A stretch of 42,716 bases of DNA from an uncultured Mycoplasmatota bacterium (GCA_946494345.1 CAMMBX010000003.1:1-42716); one strand, 5' to 3'. Positions 31,219 to 39,723 are shown, counted from the first letter of the stretch. The notes: a model not told the origin generated them from the sequence alone. Numbers and translations are program-made.

Positions 31219-32256
31219 ATGAAAGAAGTAAAAAATAAATTTGGTGAAGGAATTCTTTATCAAGAAAGAGATTTAAAAGGAAATATTTATGCGACAAGTG
31301 CTGCTTGTATGTCAGTATGGAGTGATTTGTTATCTTTTGCAAATAAATATAAAGAAAGGTTTGTAACTGAACCAGTTAAAGCTGATACAATTGTTGTTCT
31401 TGGTTGTCAAGTAACTGATTTAGCAGTATTAAATGATTTAGAAGTAGCGAAAAAATTACATCAAAAAACAGGTAAAGATATTTTTATGGGTGGATGTCTT
31501 GCTCAGAGAATGGATATTCCTCTTCCTAGTTATATCAAAAGATTAGATGTAGTTAGAGAAATAGGAATTCCACTTAATGATAGAAGTTTGGTTAACTATG
31601 AAAAACCATTCTGGGTTCCTGATTTTGAAGATTCTGAAGATAATTTGAAAGATGGTAATTTATTTAGAAATTATTATCCTCTAAAAATTGGTGCAGGTTG
31701 TCATGGTAAATGTAAATACTGTACTATTCGCCATACCAGAGGTGATAATTATGCATTAGTTGCAGAGAGTCAAATAGATGAGTTTTTAAATCATGAACAT
31801 GTGGTATTAACTTCTGATAGTCCAACTGTATTACAGGTAAAATCTTGGTGTAAGATTGCTAAAAAATGTAATAAAGAAATATCAATTAGAAATATTGAAC
31901 CACAAAACTTAATTCAGTGTAGGGAAGAATTATTAGATTTAGCATATAATGGCTTATTAGATATTGTTCACTGTCCTGTTCAAAGTTTTGATGAAGAGTT
32001 ATTGAGAGTTATGAATAGAAATGTAGAAGCGACTAAGCAAGCGGTTTTATTGCTTCATGAATTAAAAGATAATGGGGTAATAACAGCGACTAATATTATT
32101 ATTGATTATACAGTAGATGGAAAGTTATATAAGAATCATGATAAAGAAAAGTTAGCAGAAAACTTTAATTATTATTCATGGAATCCATATTTTGATGGAA
32201 ATTTTGATATGGAAAGAGCGAAAACTAGATTTAAAAAGTATATTGTTAAACGGTGA
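31219..32256 (+). CDS. Short MiaB-like radical SAM protein
   Basis: The 345-residue protein has an N-terminal region with three cysteines (AACMSVW, VVLGCQVTD, GGCLAQR) like the cluster-binding domain of tRNA methylthiotransferases, and a radical SAM motif CX3CX2C at 161, 165 and 168 (CHGKCKYC). HCPVQSFDEELLRVMNR matches the MiaB/MtaB core. It lacks the C-terminal TRAM domain and is about 90 residues shorter than MiaB, so the substrate may not be tRNA. It sits between nadE and nadD with short spacings, which suggests co-expression with NAD genes. The reason for this is unknown. Confidence 0.75.
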   Translation: MKEVKNKFGEGILYQERDLKGNIYATSAACMSVWSDLLSFANKYKERFVTEPVKADTIVVLGCQVTDLAVLNDLEVAKKLHQKTGKDIFMGGCLAQRMDIPLPSYIKRLDVVREIGIPLNDRSLVNYEKPFWVPDFEDSEDNLKDGNLFRNYYPLKIGAGCHGKCKYCTIRHTRGDNYALVAESQIDEFLNHEHVVLTSDSPTVLQVKSWCKIAKKCNKEISIRNIEPQNLIQCREELLDLAYNGLLDIVHCPVQSFDEELLRVMNRNVEATKQAVLLLHELKDNGVITATNIIIDYTVDGKLYKNHDKEKLAENFNYYSWNPYFDGNFDMERAKTRFKKYIVKR

Positions 32257-32262
32257 TGTATT

Positions 32263-32853
32263 ATGAAAATAGGTATTTTTGGAGGTAGTTTTAATCCTCC
32301 TCATAAAATGCATAAACAAATAGCTTTAGATCTTATTAAAAATAATTATGTGGATAAAGTTATATTTGTTCCTACGGGTAGTAAATATAAATATAAAAAT
32401 AATCTTTTAAGTGATAAAGTAAGATTAGAAATGTTAAAGTTAATGTGTTGTGATAATGCTACTTTAGAAGTTAGTGATTATGAATTAAAAGACCATGTTG
32501 TTTATACTTATGAGACTTTAAATTATTTTAAGAAAAAATATAATAATGACGAAATTTATTTTATTTGTGGTACTGATAATTTAAGTTATATAGATGAGTG
32601 GAAAAATGGTTTAGATATTTTATCTAATAATAAATTATTAATTATTAAAAGAAGTACTGATAATATAGATCAGTTATTAGTAAAGTTTAAAGATTATAAA
32701 GATAATATTATTGTTACTAATATTTTAGAAAATGAGATATCTTCTACTAAAATAAGAAAGGAAATAAAGAGCGGAAATATTTCTAATGTTAAAAATTATG
32801 TTGAAAAAGAAGTCTTTAATTATATAGTAGATAATAAATTATATCTTAAATAG
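32263..32853 (+). CDS. nadD: Nicotinate-nucleotide adenylyltransferase
   Basis: The 196-residue enzyme has the nucleotidyltransferase start GIFGGSFNPPHKMH, CGTDNL in the middle and SSTKIRKEI near the end, all typical of NadD. It converts nicotinate mononucleotide to deamido-NAD, the step between pncB and nadE. The second His in the usual HxGH motif is kept (HKMH). It begins 6 bases after the radical SAM gene, so they share a transcript. Confidence 0.93.
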   Translation: MKIGIFGGSFNPPHKMHKQIALDLIKNNYVDKVIFVPTGSKYKYKNNLLSDKVRLEMLKLMCCDNATLEVSDYELKDHVVYTYETLNYFKKKYNNDEIYFICGTDNLSYIDEWKNGLDILSNNKLLIIKRSTDNIDQLLVKFKDYKDNIIVTNILENEISSTKIRKEIKSGNISNVKNYVEKEVFNYIVDNKLYLK

Positions 32854-32870
32854 TTACTTTAGATAAAATT

Positions 32871-32879
32871 TGTTATAAT
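32871..32879 (+). promoter_or_regulatory. Extended -10 promoter before the ADP-ribosylglycohydrolase gene
   Basis: TGTTATAAT is an extended -10 motif 25 bases before the start codon. No clear -35 is seen. Confidence 0.45.
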
Positions 32880-32904
32880 ATTATTATGATTGGAGGCGGT
32901 ATTT

Positions 32905-33759
32905 ATGTTAGGAGCGATTATTGGAGATTTAGCAGGTTCTAGTTATGAAGTAGAAGAGGTTTCTTACTTTCGGAAGTATCATAAACCTAGGCCATATGAT
33001 GAGAGAATAAAAATAATGGATAAGACTGTGCCTTTATTTCTTGATAATTCTTCTTTTACTGATGATACTTGTTGGACTTGTGCTATTTATGATGCTATTA
33101 TTAATGGCAATTTTGAGTATGAGAAATATTTAAGAGAATATGGTATGAGAGAGTTAAATAAAGGGCAAGATATATATGGTAGAAGTAGATTTGGTAAGGG
33201 ATCTGTAGAATGGCTTAAGGGTAATTATCAAGGTGAAAGTTATGGCAATGGAGCGGCTATGAGAATTAGTCCAATTGGTTTTTGTTTTGATTCATCCTCA
33301 CAAATAAAAGAAGAAAGTTATAAGGCTACAATACCATCTCATAATAATATTGAAGCGCTAAAAAGTGCAGAAGCAGTAGCTATTTCTATTTATTTACTTA
33401 GATTTGGTATTGAAAGATGTGAATTAAAAGATTATATTGAAAATAATTATTATAAACTTGACTTTGATTTGGAAGAGTTAAGGCATAATTATACCTTTAC
33501 TAGTAGATCTAAAGATTCAGTACCACAAGCATTCTTTATTTTCTTTTCTTCTAATGACTTTGAAGATGCGATTAGAAAGGCTATTTCTATAGGAGGAGAC
33601 ACTGATACTATTGCAAGTATTACAGGAGCATTAGCAGAAGCTTATTATGGTGTACCTTTGGAATTAAAAGAAAAACTTGCAACTTTACTTGATGAAGATA
33701 CTTATAATTTATTAAAGAAAAGATACTTTGCCAAAAAAGAATATATATTGAAAGGGTGA
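32905..33759 (+). CDS. ADP-ribosylglycohydrolase (DraG-like)
   Basis: ATG 32905 follows GGAGGCGG. The 284-residue protein has the family metal motifs: GAIIGDLAGS at the start, FTDDT (near residue 50) and GGDTDTIASI near residue 230. Such enzymes remove ADP-ribose from proteins, nucleic acids or small molecules. ADP-ribose comes from NAD, so a place in a NAD cluster makes sense, for example in recycling or in reversing NAD-consuming modification. It ends 4 bases before pncC. The exact substrate cannot be told from sequence. Confidence 0.88.
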   Translation: MLGAIIGDLAGSSYEVEEVSYFRKYHKPRPYDERIKIMDKTVPLFLDNSSFTDDTCWTCAIYDAIINGNFEYEKYLREYGMRELNKGQDIYGRSRFGKGSVEWLKGNYQGESYGNGAAMRISPIGFCFDSSSQIKEESYKATIPSHNNIEALKSAEAVAISIYLLRFGIERCELKDYIENNYYKLDFDLEELRHNYTFTSRSKDSVPQAFFIFFSSNDFEDAIRKAISIGGDTDTIASITGALAEAYYGVPLELKEKLATLLDEDTYNLLKKRYFAKKEYILKG

Positions 33760-33763
33760 TTTT

Positions 33764-34237
33764 ATGAATTTTAAAGAAATTATTCATATCTTACAATTAG
33801 GACAAAAAACAATTGCAACAATGGAGTCTTGTACTGGTGGTGGTGTAGTTAATGCTATTACTAATTGTGAGGGTGCTAGTGAGATATTAAAATTTAGTGC
33901 AGTAACTTATTCTAATGAATATAAAGTTAAGATGGGTGTTCCTAAAGAAGTTATTGATAAATATACTGTCTATAGTATGGAAACAGCAATAGAAATGAGT
34001 AAAACAATTTGTAATTTTGCAGATAGTAATTATGGTATTGGTATTACTGGTAAATTAAATAAAAGTGATCCTAATAATCCAACTGGTGATGATAATACTG
34101 TTTATATTTGTATTTATGATAGAGATAATAATAAATTTTATAAAGAGAAGATGACTGTTAATAAAGAAAGTAGAGAATTAAATAAAGAACATATTATAGA
34201 TAAGATTATTAAAATGTTACTTGATATAATAAAGTAA
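33764..34237 (+). CDS. pncC: Nicotinamide-nucleotide amidase (CinA C-terminal domain)
   Basis: The 157-residue protein is a stand-alone CinA C-terminal domain with ESCTGGGV at 21-28 and GIGITGKL later. PncC removes the amide from nicotinamide mononucleotide, giving nicotinate mononucleotide for nadD. Usual family motifs such as AxSGxAGP are changed here to TGKLNKSDPNNPTGDD, so activity may differ. AAAGGGTG precedes the ATG. The 3' end of the gene forms half of a long palindrome. Confidence 0.8.
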   Translation: MNFKEIIHILQLGQKTIATMESCTGGGVVNAITNCEGASEILKFSAVTYSNEYKVKMGVPKEVIDKYTVYSMETAIEMSKTICNFADSNYGIGITGKLNKSDPNNPTGDDNTVYICIYDRDNNKFYKEKMTVNKESRELNKEHIIDKIIKMLLDIIK

Positions 34238-34246
34238 CATTTTAAT
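34208..34246 (+). repeat. 39-base perfect inverted repeat over the end of pncC
   Basis: Arms ATTAAAATGTTACTT (34208-34222) and its exact complement (34232-34246) surround a 9-base loop holding TATAAT. It could be a terminator or an operator for the nrtR gene downstream. No T run follows, which favours a regulatory site. Confidence 0.6.
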
Positions 34247-34254
34247 AAATAATG

Positions 34255-34263
34255 TGTTATAAT
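34255..34263 (+). promoter_or_regulatory. Extended -10 before nrtR
   Basis: TGTTATAAT lies 24 bases before the chosen start codon and just after the long inverted repeat. The -35 region (TAACAT) is weak. Confidence 0.45.
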
Positions 34264-34287
34264 CATTTTATGAAAAAGAGGTGTAGT

Positions 34288-35121
34288 ATGGAAAAAGTTT
34301 ATAAGAGTGAAGAAGAGTTTTTAAAACATTATAATGCTAAAGACTTTGATCAGTTATCAATGACTGCTGATATTCTTTTAATAAGTGTATCTAGTGAAGA
34401 AGTTAATAACTATCGTAAAAATAGTAAGAAGATGATGAGTATTCTTTTAGTTAAAAGAAGTGATTATCCTTTTAAAGGTAAATGGTGCCTACCAGGAGGT
34501 TTTTTAAATCCTAAAACTGAAACTTTGGAGAGTTGTGCTAAAAGAGTGTTGAAAAAAGAAACTAATCTTTCTAATATTTATTTAGAACAGTTATATACTT
34601 ATGATGCAATTGATAGAGATCCAAGAACAAGAGTAATATCAACCTCTTATATTGCTTTAGTTGATAAGAATAGATTAACAGAAATGATTAATCCTAATGC
34701 TTGTTGGTTTGATGTTATCTTAATAGAAGAAAAGAATAATATTGTTGATATTACTTTAACTAATGGAGATGAGACTATTAACTTATCAATACAAAAGATA
34801 TTAAGAGAAAAGACTACTGATAGATATAGTTTTAAAGCAAGAAAAAATGTGTTAGCCTTTGATCATGATTTAGTGGTATTAGCAGGTATTGAACGGTTAA
34901 AAAATAAAGTTAATTATACTGATATCGTCTTTAATATGATGCCTGAATACTTTACATTAGGAGAATTACAGCAAGTTTATGAAGTAATACTTAATAAGAA
35001 ATTATTAGATCCTGCTTTTAGAAGAATTATTAAAGATAAAGTAGTTAAGACTAATAAAATGAAAACAGGAGAAGGACATAGACCATCAGTATTATTTAAG
35101 TATAGGAATAAAAATGATTAA
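34288..35121 (+). CDS. nrtR: NrtR-type regulator of NAD metabolism
   Basis: ATG 34288 has AGAGGTG upstream; an earlier ATG at 34270 is possible. The 277-residue protein has a Nudix-like domain (about 20-160) and a C-terminal winged-helix part with YFTLGELQQVYEVILNKKLLDPAFRRII, the NrtR signature. The Nudix box GGFLNPKTETLESCAKRVLKKE lacks key glutamates of the active form (RVLKKE in place of RExxEE), as expected for a sensor rather than an enzyme. NrtR binds ADP-ribose or related signals and represses NAD genes. The palindromes before pncA are its likely targets. It overlaps nadK by 8 bases. Confidence 0.85.
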   Translation: MEKVYKSEEEFLKHYNAKDFDQLSMTADILLISVSSEEVNNYRKNSKKMMSILLVKRSDYPFKGKWCLPGGFLNPKTETLESCAKRVLKKETNLSNIYLEQLYTYDAIDRDPRTRVISTSYIALVDKNRLTEMINPNACWFDVILIEEKNNIVDITLTNGDETINLSIQKILREKTTDRYSFKARKNVLAFDHDLVVLAGIERLKNKVNYTDIVFNMMPEYFTLGELQQVYEVILNKKLLDPAFRRIIKDKVVKTNKMKTGEGHRPSVLFKYRNKND

Positions 35122-35914
35122 GATAAATAGAATAAAGTTATTTGTTAATGATAATTTAAAATCAAAGAAAATTGCCGATATTGTTAAATCTAAATTAAAA
35201 GATAATGGCTTTAAAATAGTTACTAAAAACTATGACTTGGGAATAGCGATTGGAGGAGATGGATCATTTCTTCGGATGGTTAAAGATAGTTCTTTTGATA
35301 GTAAATGTTATTATATTGGTATTAATACAGGTACTCTTGGCTTTGCGATGGGATTGAGTTTTGATGAGATTGATACTTTTATTAAAAAACTTACTTTAGA
35401 AGAGTTAAAGTGTGAAAAAATAGGAATAGGGGAAATAGAAGTAGAAACTAAAGAAGAAACTTTTAACCACTTTACTTTAAATGAGATTGTTTTAAGAGAA
35501 CAAGAACTTAATACAGCAAAGTTTAAAGTATTAATAAATGATGAAGTATTAGAAAATTATGTAGGTGATGGGTTGTTAATTTCAACTTCTTTTGGTTCAA
35601 CGGCTTATAATCTTAGTTTTGGTGGTTCTATTGTTTATAATACCTTCCATACTTTACAACTTACTCCAATTGCACCACTTAATTCTAAAAGTTATAGAAG
35701 TTTACTTAATTCCTTGATTGTTCCTTCTGATAAGATAATATCTATAAGACCAGAAGTTGTTAGTAAAAATGTTCTAATTACTATAGACGGTGATAATTAT
35801 AAGTATAATGATGTAATAAGAGTAGATACTTATATAAGAGATAAAGAAATAAATGTTCTTAGAATGAATGATTATGATATGATTAAAAAAATTAATGAAA
35901 AATTCTTAAAATAA
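35114..35914 (+). CDS. nadK: NAD kinase
   Basis: The 266-residue enzyme has the GGDG motif at 47-50 (IAIGGDGSFLR), GINTGTLGFAM, LNEIVLRE and GDGLLISTSFGSTAYNLSFGG, all standard for bacterial NAD kinases. It makes NADP from NAD with ATP in the cytoplasm. Its start lies in the end of nrtR (8-base overlap), so the two are probably translated together. It is the last plus-strand gene of the NAD cluster and converges on the next minus-strand gene 6 bases after its stop. Confidence 0.95.
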   Translation: MIKINRIKLFVNDNLKSKKIADIVKSKLKDNGFKIVTKNYDLGIAIGGDGSFLRMVKDSSFDSKCYYIGINTGTLGFAMGLSFDEIDTFIKKLTLEELKCEKIGIGEIEVETKEETFNHFTLNEIVLREQELNTAKFKVLINDEVLENYVGDGLLISTSFGSTAYNLSFGGSIVYNTFHTLQLTPIAPLNSKSYRSLLNSLIVPSDKIISIRPEVVSKNVLITIDGDNYKYNDVIRVDTYIRDKEINVLRMNDYDMIKKINEKFLK

Positions 35915-35919
35915 TTATA

Positions 35920-36600
35920 TTAGAGATATTTATGTACCTTAATAATATAATTATTTTTTTTAGTTTTTTTAGTTTTACCAATATATTTGTATTTACCATA
36001 TTTTCTAATACTAAAAACATCTTCTTCTTTTAAAAGATAAGAAGGGTTAGTAATAATGTTATAATTTAAGATGACTTCTTTATTTTTAAATTTTTCTTTT
36101 ACTTTACTTCTTGATAGGTTAGTAATATTTGCAACGATAGTATCTATTCTTTCACTTTTAACGATAAATTCTAGTTCTTTAAACTTTCTTTTATAGTCTT
36201 TTAAAGTGTTTATATCCATTTCTTCCAGTTTAATATAACTATTTTTAATTTTTGTAAAATTTGTTAGAAAATAATTTTTCATAGATGATAGTAAATAAAA
36301 ATAATAATTGTTATTATCTATGATAATGTCTCCAAAGACACTTTTGTTTATATCTAGAGAAAAGATACTTCCTAAAATGTCTTGGTGTTTAAAATTATCT
36401 TTAGTGATAATTTTAAATAATACTACTTCAGGTATTTTATTTTTATAAAGAATCATTTTTTCACATTCAGGGAATGGTTTAAATATATTATATTCATTCT
36501 TTTTAAAATATTTAGTTACTTCTATTACTTCATTTGGATCAAGAAAAAATGTATAATTATCATTTCTTAGTTTATCTATATTTTTCTTTATACTGTACAT
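35920..36600 (-). CDS. YlmH-like S4-domain RNA-binding protein
   Basis: The 226-residue protein has the YlmH central motif HQDILGSIFSLDINKSVFGDIII and a C-terminal S4 domain (about 150-210; RIDTIVANITNLSRSKVKEKF). Proteins of this family bind ribosomal RNA or tRNA; in Bacillus, YlmH is linked to cell division genes and ribosome quality control. AAAGG precedes the start on the minus strand. It follows the next gene upstream by 4 bases, so they form a two-gene unit. No division genes are nearby. Confidence 0.85.
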   Translation of the reverse strand: MYSIKKNIDKLRNDNYTFFLDPNEVIEVTKYFKKNEYNIFKPFPECEKMILYKNKIPEVVLFKIITKDNFKHQDILGSIFSLDINKSVFGDIIIDNNNYYFYLLSSMKNYFLTNFTKIKNSYIKLEEMDINTLKDYKRKFKELEFIVKSERIDTIVANITNLSRSKVKEKFKNKEVILNYNIITNPSYLLKEEDVFSIRKYGKYKYIGKTKKTKKNNYIIKVHKYL

Positions 36601-36604
36601 AATC

Positions 36605-37105
36605 TTATCCTTTTCTTTTTACAAATACTTTTTCTTTATTTATATAATCTATAAGTTCTTTACCATTATTTATTTCATCTATAGGAAAAATAGAATTATC
36701 ATTTAGTATTTTAGCACATTCTACTTTTTGATATTCTTCTATGACACAGTTTAATCTATCAATAGCATCTATTTGGGTTTTTGATACTCTTTTAGGAATT
36801 GTAATAAAGGCATAATCTACATGTTCACTACTAGGTGTAACATTAACAAATGTTGCAATGCCTATTTTGGCAAGAGCCCAGGAAATTTCAAAAATATCTC
36901 CTTTTATTAAACTTTTATCTAGTTTTTTTAATAGCCCTTGTTCTTTTAAAAATGGTTTTATTAATTTAGGATGTTCAAACTTAATAGTTGGATAAGGAAA
37001 GATAATTGTATCTTTACCATTAATAGGTTCTTTATAAAATAAAATTATTCTTATTTCATTAAAGTTATTTATAATCCCTTTATATATTTCAATTGCATTT
37101 GACAT
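36605..37105 (-). CDS. Unknown soluble protein
   Basis: I do not recognise this 166-residue protein. It has no membrane segment or signal peptide. Mixed alpha/beta content is likely, with KDTIIFPYPTIKFEHPKLIKPFL and ISWALAKIGIATFVNVTPSSEHVDYAFITIP as the most distinctive parts. AGAGGA precedes the start codon. It is upstream of, and probably co-transcribed with, the YlmH-like gene, and divergent from a small membrane-protein gene. Confidence 0.5.
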   Translation of the reverse strand: MSNAIEIYKGIINNFNEIRIILFYKEPINGKDTIIFPYPTIKFEHPKLIKPFLKEQGLLKKLDKSLIKGDIFEISWALAKIGIATFVNVTPSSEHVDYAFITIPKRVSKTQIDAIDRLNCVIEEYQKVECAKILNDNSIFPIDEINNGKELIDYINKEKVFVKRKG

Positions 37106-37227
37106 AATTTTTCCTCTTTTCCAAGTGTTAATATTTTATCACATATTTCTTTTTTTTTAAATTTATTGTATTATAAATTTAATAGATAATTTCTATATTA
37201 TATATTTATTATAGAAGGGAGTAAAAA

Positions 37228-37578
37228 ATGAGAGAGTATATGAGAGAATATATTAAAGAAGTAGATAAAAAGATTAGTGATAATCATAAATTTAGTAATG
37301 AAGAGATAGAAGACTTTCTATTTAAAATGAACCTTTTTCAAAGAGAGAGGGTTATACATTTAGGTATAACACTTTCTTATGTCTTTTTTACAATTTTATT
37401 TTTGTTTTTAACTAAATATATTTTTATGATGTTTATTATTTTCTTTATTTTACTTATTTTTGATGGGTTTTATGTATATCATTACTTTTTTTTAGAAAAT
37501 AGTGTTCAGTATATGTATAAACAGTATGATAAAATGAAAAAAGGTAGTATAATTAAAAAGAATAGGAAAGAGGGATAA
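37228..37578 (+). CDS. Small two-helix membrane protein
   Basis: The 116-residue protein has a charged N-terminal part (1-45), two hydrophobic helices (about 47-65 and 67-84, with a very short turn) and a basic tail (KKGSIIKKNRKEG). Both ends would lie in the cytoplasm. I do not know the family. GAAGGGAG precedes the ATG. It lies 1 base before the SDR gene, so both are in one transcript. Confidence 0.5.
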   Translation: MREYMREYIKEVDKKISDNHKFSNEEIEDFLFKMNLFQRERVIHLGITLSYVFFTILFLFLTKYIFMMFIIFFILLIFDGFYVYHYFFLENSVQYMYKQYDKMKKGSIIKKNRKEG

Positions 37579-37579
37579 T

Positions 37580-38368
37580 ATGAATTTACAAGGGAAAATT
37601 GCTGTTGTAACTGGTGGTGCGATGGGAAATGGTAAAGGAATTGTAGAGTCTTTACTTAAGGCAGGAGCCTCTGTTGTTATATTAGATAAGTCAACTGAGT
37701 TAACTAATACAGTTAATGAACTTGGTTCAAAAGGGTATAAAGTGTTAGGTATTAATGTTGATATAAGTAATAAGAACTTATTAGTTCAAGTTGTTGATAT
37801 TATAAAAAAATACTATGATCATATAGATATATTAGTAAATAATGCAGGTGTTTGTAAGTTAGAGACATTTGAAAAGATGACTGATGAGTTACGAGATTTA
37901 CATTTTGATATTAATATTAAGGGAACTTGGGATGTTACTAAAGTATTACTTCCAATGTTAAGAAGTAGTGGTAAAGCTAGTATTATTAATTTATCTAGTG
38001 TTACTGGTCCTATGGTAGCGGATTCAGGTGAAGTTGCATATGCTACTACAAAAGCAGCGCTTATTGGTTTTACTAAAGCTTTGGCGCGTGAAGAAGTAGA
38101 ACATGGTATTAGAGTTAATGCTATTTTACCTGGTTATATTAGAACACCTATGGTTGACGGTATGGCTAAAGAGACTAATCCAACTGATCCAGAGAGTGTT
38201 ATTAATGGTATTGCAAGTGCAATTCCTATGAAAAGATTAGGAGATCCTAGTGAGCTTGGAGAACTTGCATGTTTTCTTGCAAGTGATTCATCTAGTTATA
38301 TAACAGGTACTAGTATTGTTATTGATGGTGGTTCAACATTACCAGAAACTGTTATAATGGGTGTTTAA
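37580..38368 (+). CDS. SDR-family oxidoreductase, UcpA/FabG-like
   Basis: The 262-residue enzyme has the short-chain dehydrogenase pattern: nucleotide motif TGGAMGNGKG at 11-20, NNAG at 87-90 and catalytic Ser140, Tyr154 and Lys158 (YATTK). The C-terminal IPMKRLGDPSELGELACFLASDSSSYITG is standard. Asp61 after the third strand belongs to the VDIS motif that contacts adenine. The substrate cannot be told; UcpA-like proteins are a close match in overall look. Coupled with the small membrane-protein gene upstream. Confidence 0.88.
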   Translation: MNLQGKIAVVTGGAMGNGKGIVESLLKAGASVVILDKSTELTNTVNELGSKGYKVLGINVDISNKNLLVQVVDIIKKYYDHIDILVNNAGVCKLETFEKMTDELRDLHFDINIKGTWDVTKVLLPMLRSSGKASIINLSSVTGPMVADSGEVAYATTKAALIGFTKALAREEVEHGIRVNAILPGYIRTPMVDGMAKETNPTDPESVINGIASAIPMKRLGDPSELGELACFLASDSSSYITGTSIVIDGGSTLPETVIMGV

Positions 38369-38390
38369 ATATGTTTTAGGGGGAATTTAT

Positions 38391-38813
38391 ATGATTGAAG
38401 GAAATAGAGTGGAAGTTTATCTTTCTGATGAGTTGAAAGCTAAGAAAAATTTATTTAAAATAAAAAAAGATGCTAGAATTAATGGCGGTCATGATAAGTG
38501 TTTTAAATTTATAAATAGTTATTATGATTTAAAAGTTAATTTTGCAGATATAAGTAATTTTTCTATAGATTATGCTAATTATGGTCATCTTTCTTTTTCT
38601 ATTGCTACACCATGGTTGTTAATTTCAATTCCTGAAGTGGTTAGTAATAGTCATTTAGAAATACTTAATAGTATTATGGAAGATTTAGATGGTAATGCTT
38701 TAGCAATATATGCATATATTAATAATGTGTTAGAGCAGTATATTATTGATGATACTTATAAAGATAATAAAGATATGTTAATTAAAGTCTTAAAGAAAAA
38801 GAAACTTGTTTAA
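38391..38813 (+). CDS. Unknown soluble protein
   Basis: ATG 38391 follows AGGGGGA and is preferred over upstream starts that overlap the SDR gene. The 140-residue product has no membrane part. It starts MIEGNRVEVYLSDELK, has one Cys and ends in a Lys-rich tail. No family recognised. Its end overlaps by 4 bases the end of the minus-strand SspI-like gene. Confidence 0.5.
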   Translation: MIEGNRVEVYLSDELKAKKNLFKIKKDARINGGHDKCFKFINSYYDLKVNFADISNFSIDYANYGHLSFSIATPWLLISIPEVVSNSHLEILNSIMEDLDGNALAIYAYINNVLEQYIIDDTYKDNKDMLIKVLKKKKLV

Positions 38814-39019
38814 GCTTCTTTTTTTAAATTATTTTCAAGTATTGTTAACATTTCATTTTTCATCTCATCAGTTGAATTATTCCAAATTATTTCCATGAAT
38901 ACTCCCATACCAGGTAAAGTAACTTCATCTTTTGATGCAATTGATTCAGTTATTGCTTCCTTAATACTTTCTTTATTATCGTTTTTAAAGTTATTTAATA
39001 TATAATCTTTTATACTCAT
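38810..39019 (-). CDS. sspI: SspI-like small acid-soluble spore protein
   Basis: The 69-residue protein matches the SspI family along its whole length: SIKDYILNNFKND, ITESIASKDEVTLPGMGVFMEIIWNNS, DEMKNEMLTILENNLK. The LPGxGVxxExIW core is characteristic. In spore formers SspI is packed into the spore core. A strong AGGAGG ribosome site is present on the minus strand. I did not find a clear forespore sigma-G promoter. The gene suggests that this lineage makes spores or kept the gene for another use. Confidence 0.85.
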   Translation of the reverse strand: MSIKDYILNNFKNDNKESIKEAITESIASKDEVTLPGMGVFMEIIWNNSTDEMKNEMLTILENNLKKEA

Positions 39020-39115
39020 AAAATCATCCTCCTAGACATATCTTTACCAAAATTTATTAATTTATACTATATTATTTTCGTCTTTTCATATATAATTTAA
39101 TTAGGAGGGATGAAA

Positions 39116-39679
39116 ATGTCAACAGGATTGATTATTGGAATAGTAGTAGTTGCTATTATTGTTATTTTAATTATTTGGTATGTAGTTACATATAACTCTT
39201 TAATTGCACTTAGAAATAGGGTTAAAGATCAATGGAGTCAAATTGATGTTCAACTTAAAAGAAGAGCTGATTTAATTCCTAATTTAGTAGAGACTGTTAA
39301 GGGTTATGCTAAACATGAAAGTTCTACTTTAGATGCTGTTATTAATGCAAGAAATAGTTTTAATACAGCATCAACTAAAGAAGAAGAGATAAAAGCTAGT
39401 GGTGAATTAACAGGTATGTTAAATAGACTATTCGCTCTTGCAGAAGCATATCCTGATTTAAAAGCTAATCAGAACTTTATGTCACTACAAAATGATTTAA
39501 GAGATACTGAAGATAAGATTAGTACTATGAGACAATTTTATAATGATACAGTACTTACTTATAATAATAAAGTACAATCTATTCCTAGTAATATAGTTGC
39601 AAGTATTGCTCATTTTAAAGAAGAAGAATTCTTTGAAATAGATGAGAAAGACAAGGAAGCACCTAAAGTATCATTTTAA
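39116..39679 (+). CDS. lemA: LemA family protein
   Basis: ATG 39116 lies 7 bases after AGGAGG; the ATG at 39110 is too close to it. The 187-residue protein has an N-terminal membrane helix (about 4-24), then the LemA helical domain with YNSLIALRNRVKDQWSQIDVQLKRRADLIPNLVETVKGYAKHE, nearly the family consensus. LemA proteins are membrane-linked and often sit beside DUF2207 genes, as here. Function is poorly known. A terminator separates the two genes. Confidence 0.95.
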   Translation: MSTGLIIGIVVVAIIVILIIWYVVTYNSLIALRNRVKDQWSQIDVQLKRRADLIPNLVETVKGYAKHESSTLDAVINARNSFNTASTKEEEIKASGELTGMLNRLFALAEAYPDLKANQNFMSLQNDLRDTEDKISTMRQFYNDTVLTYNNKVQSIPSNIVASIAHFKEEEFFEIDEKDKEAPKVSF

Positions 39680-39681
39680 GA

Positions 39682-39704
39682 CTTGCTAATAGCAAGCTTT
39701 TTTT
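39682..39704 (+). terminator. Rho-independent terminator after lemA
   Basis: CTTGCT, loop AAT, AGCAAG, followed by a seven-T run. It probably reduces expression of the DUF2207 gene relative to lemA. Confidence 0.85.
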
Positions 39705-39723
39705 CTAAGAGGAGTGAATGATT

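Noticed and set aside
39091..39096. TATAAT before lemA as a promoter
   Set aside because: It is only 7 bases from the ribosome site and has no -35 box at the right distance.
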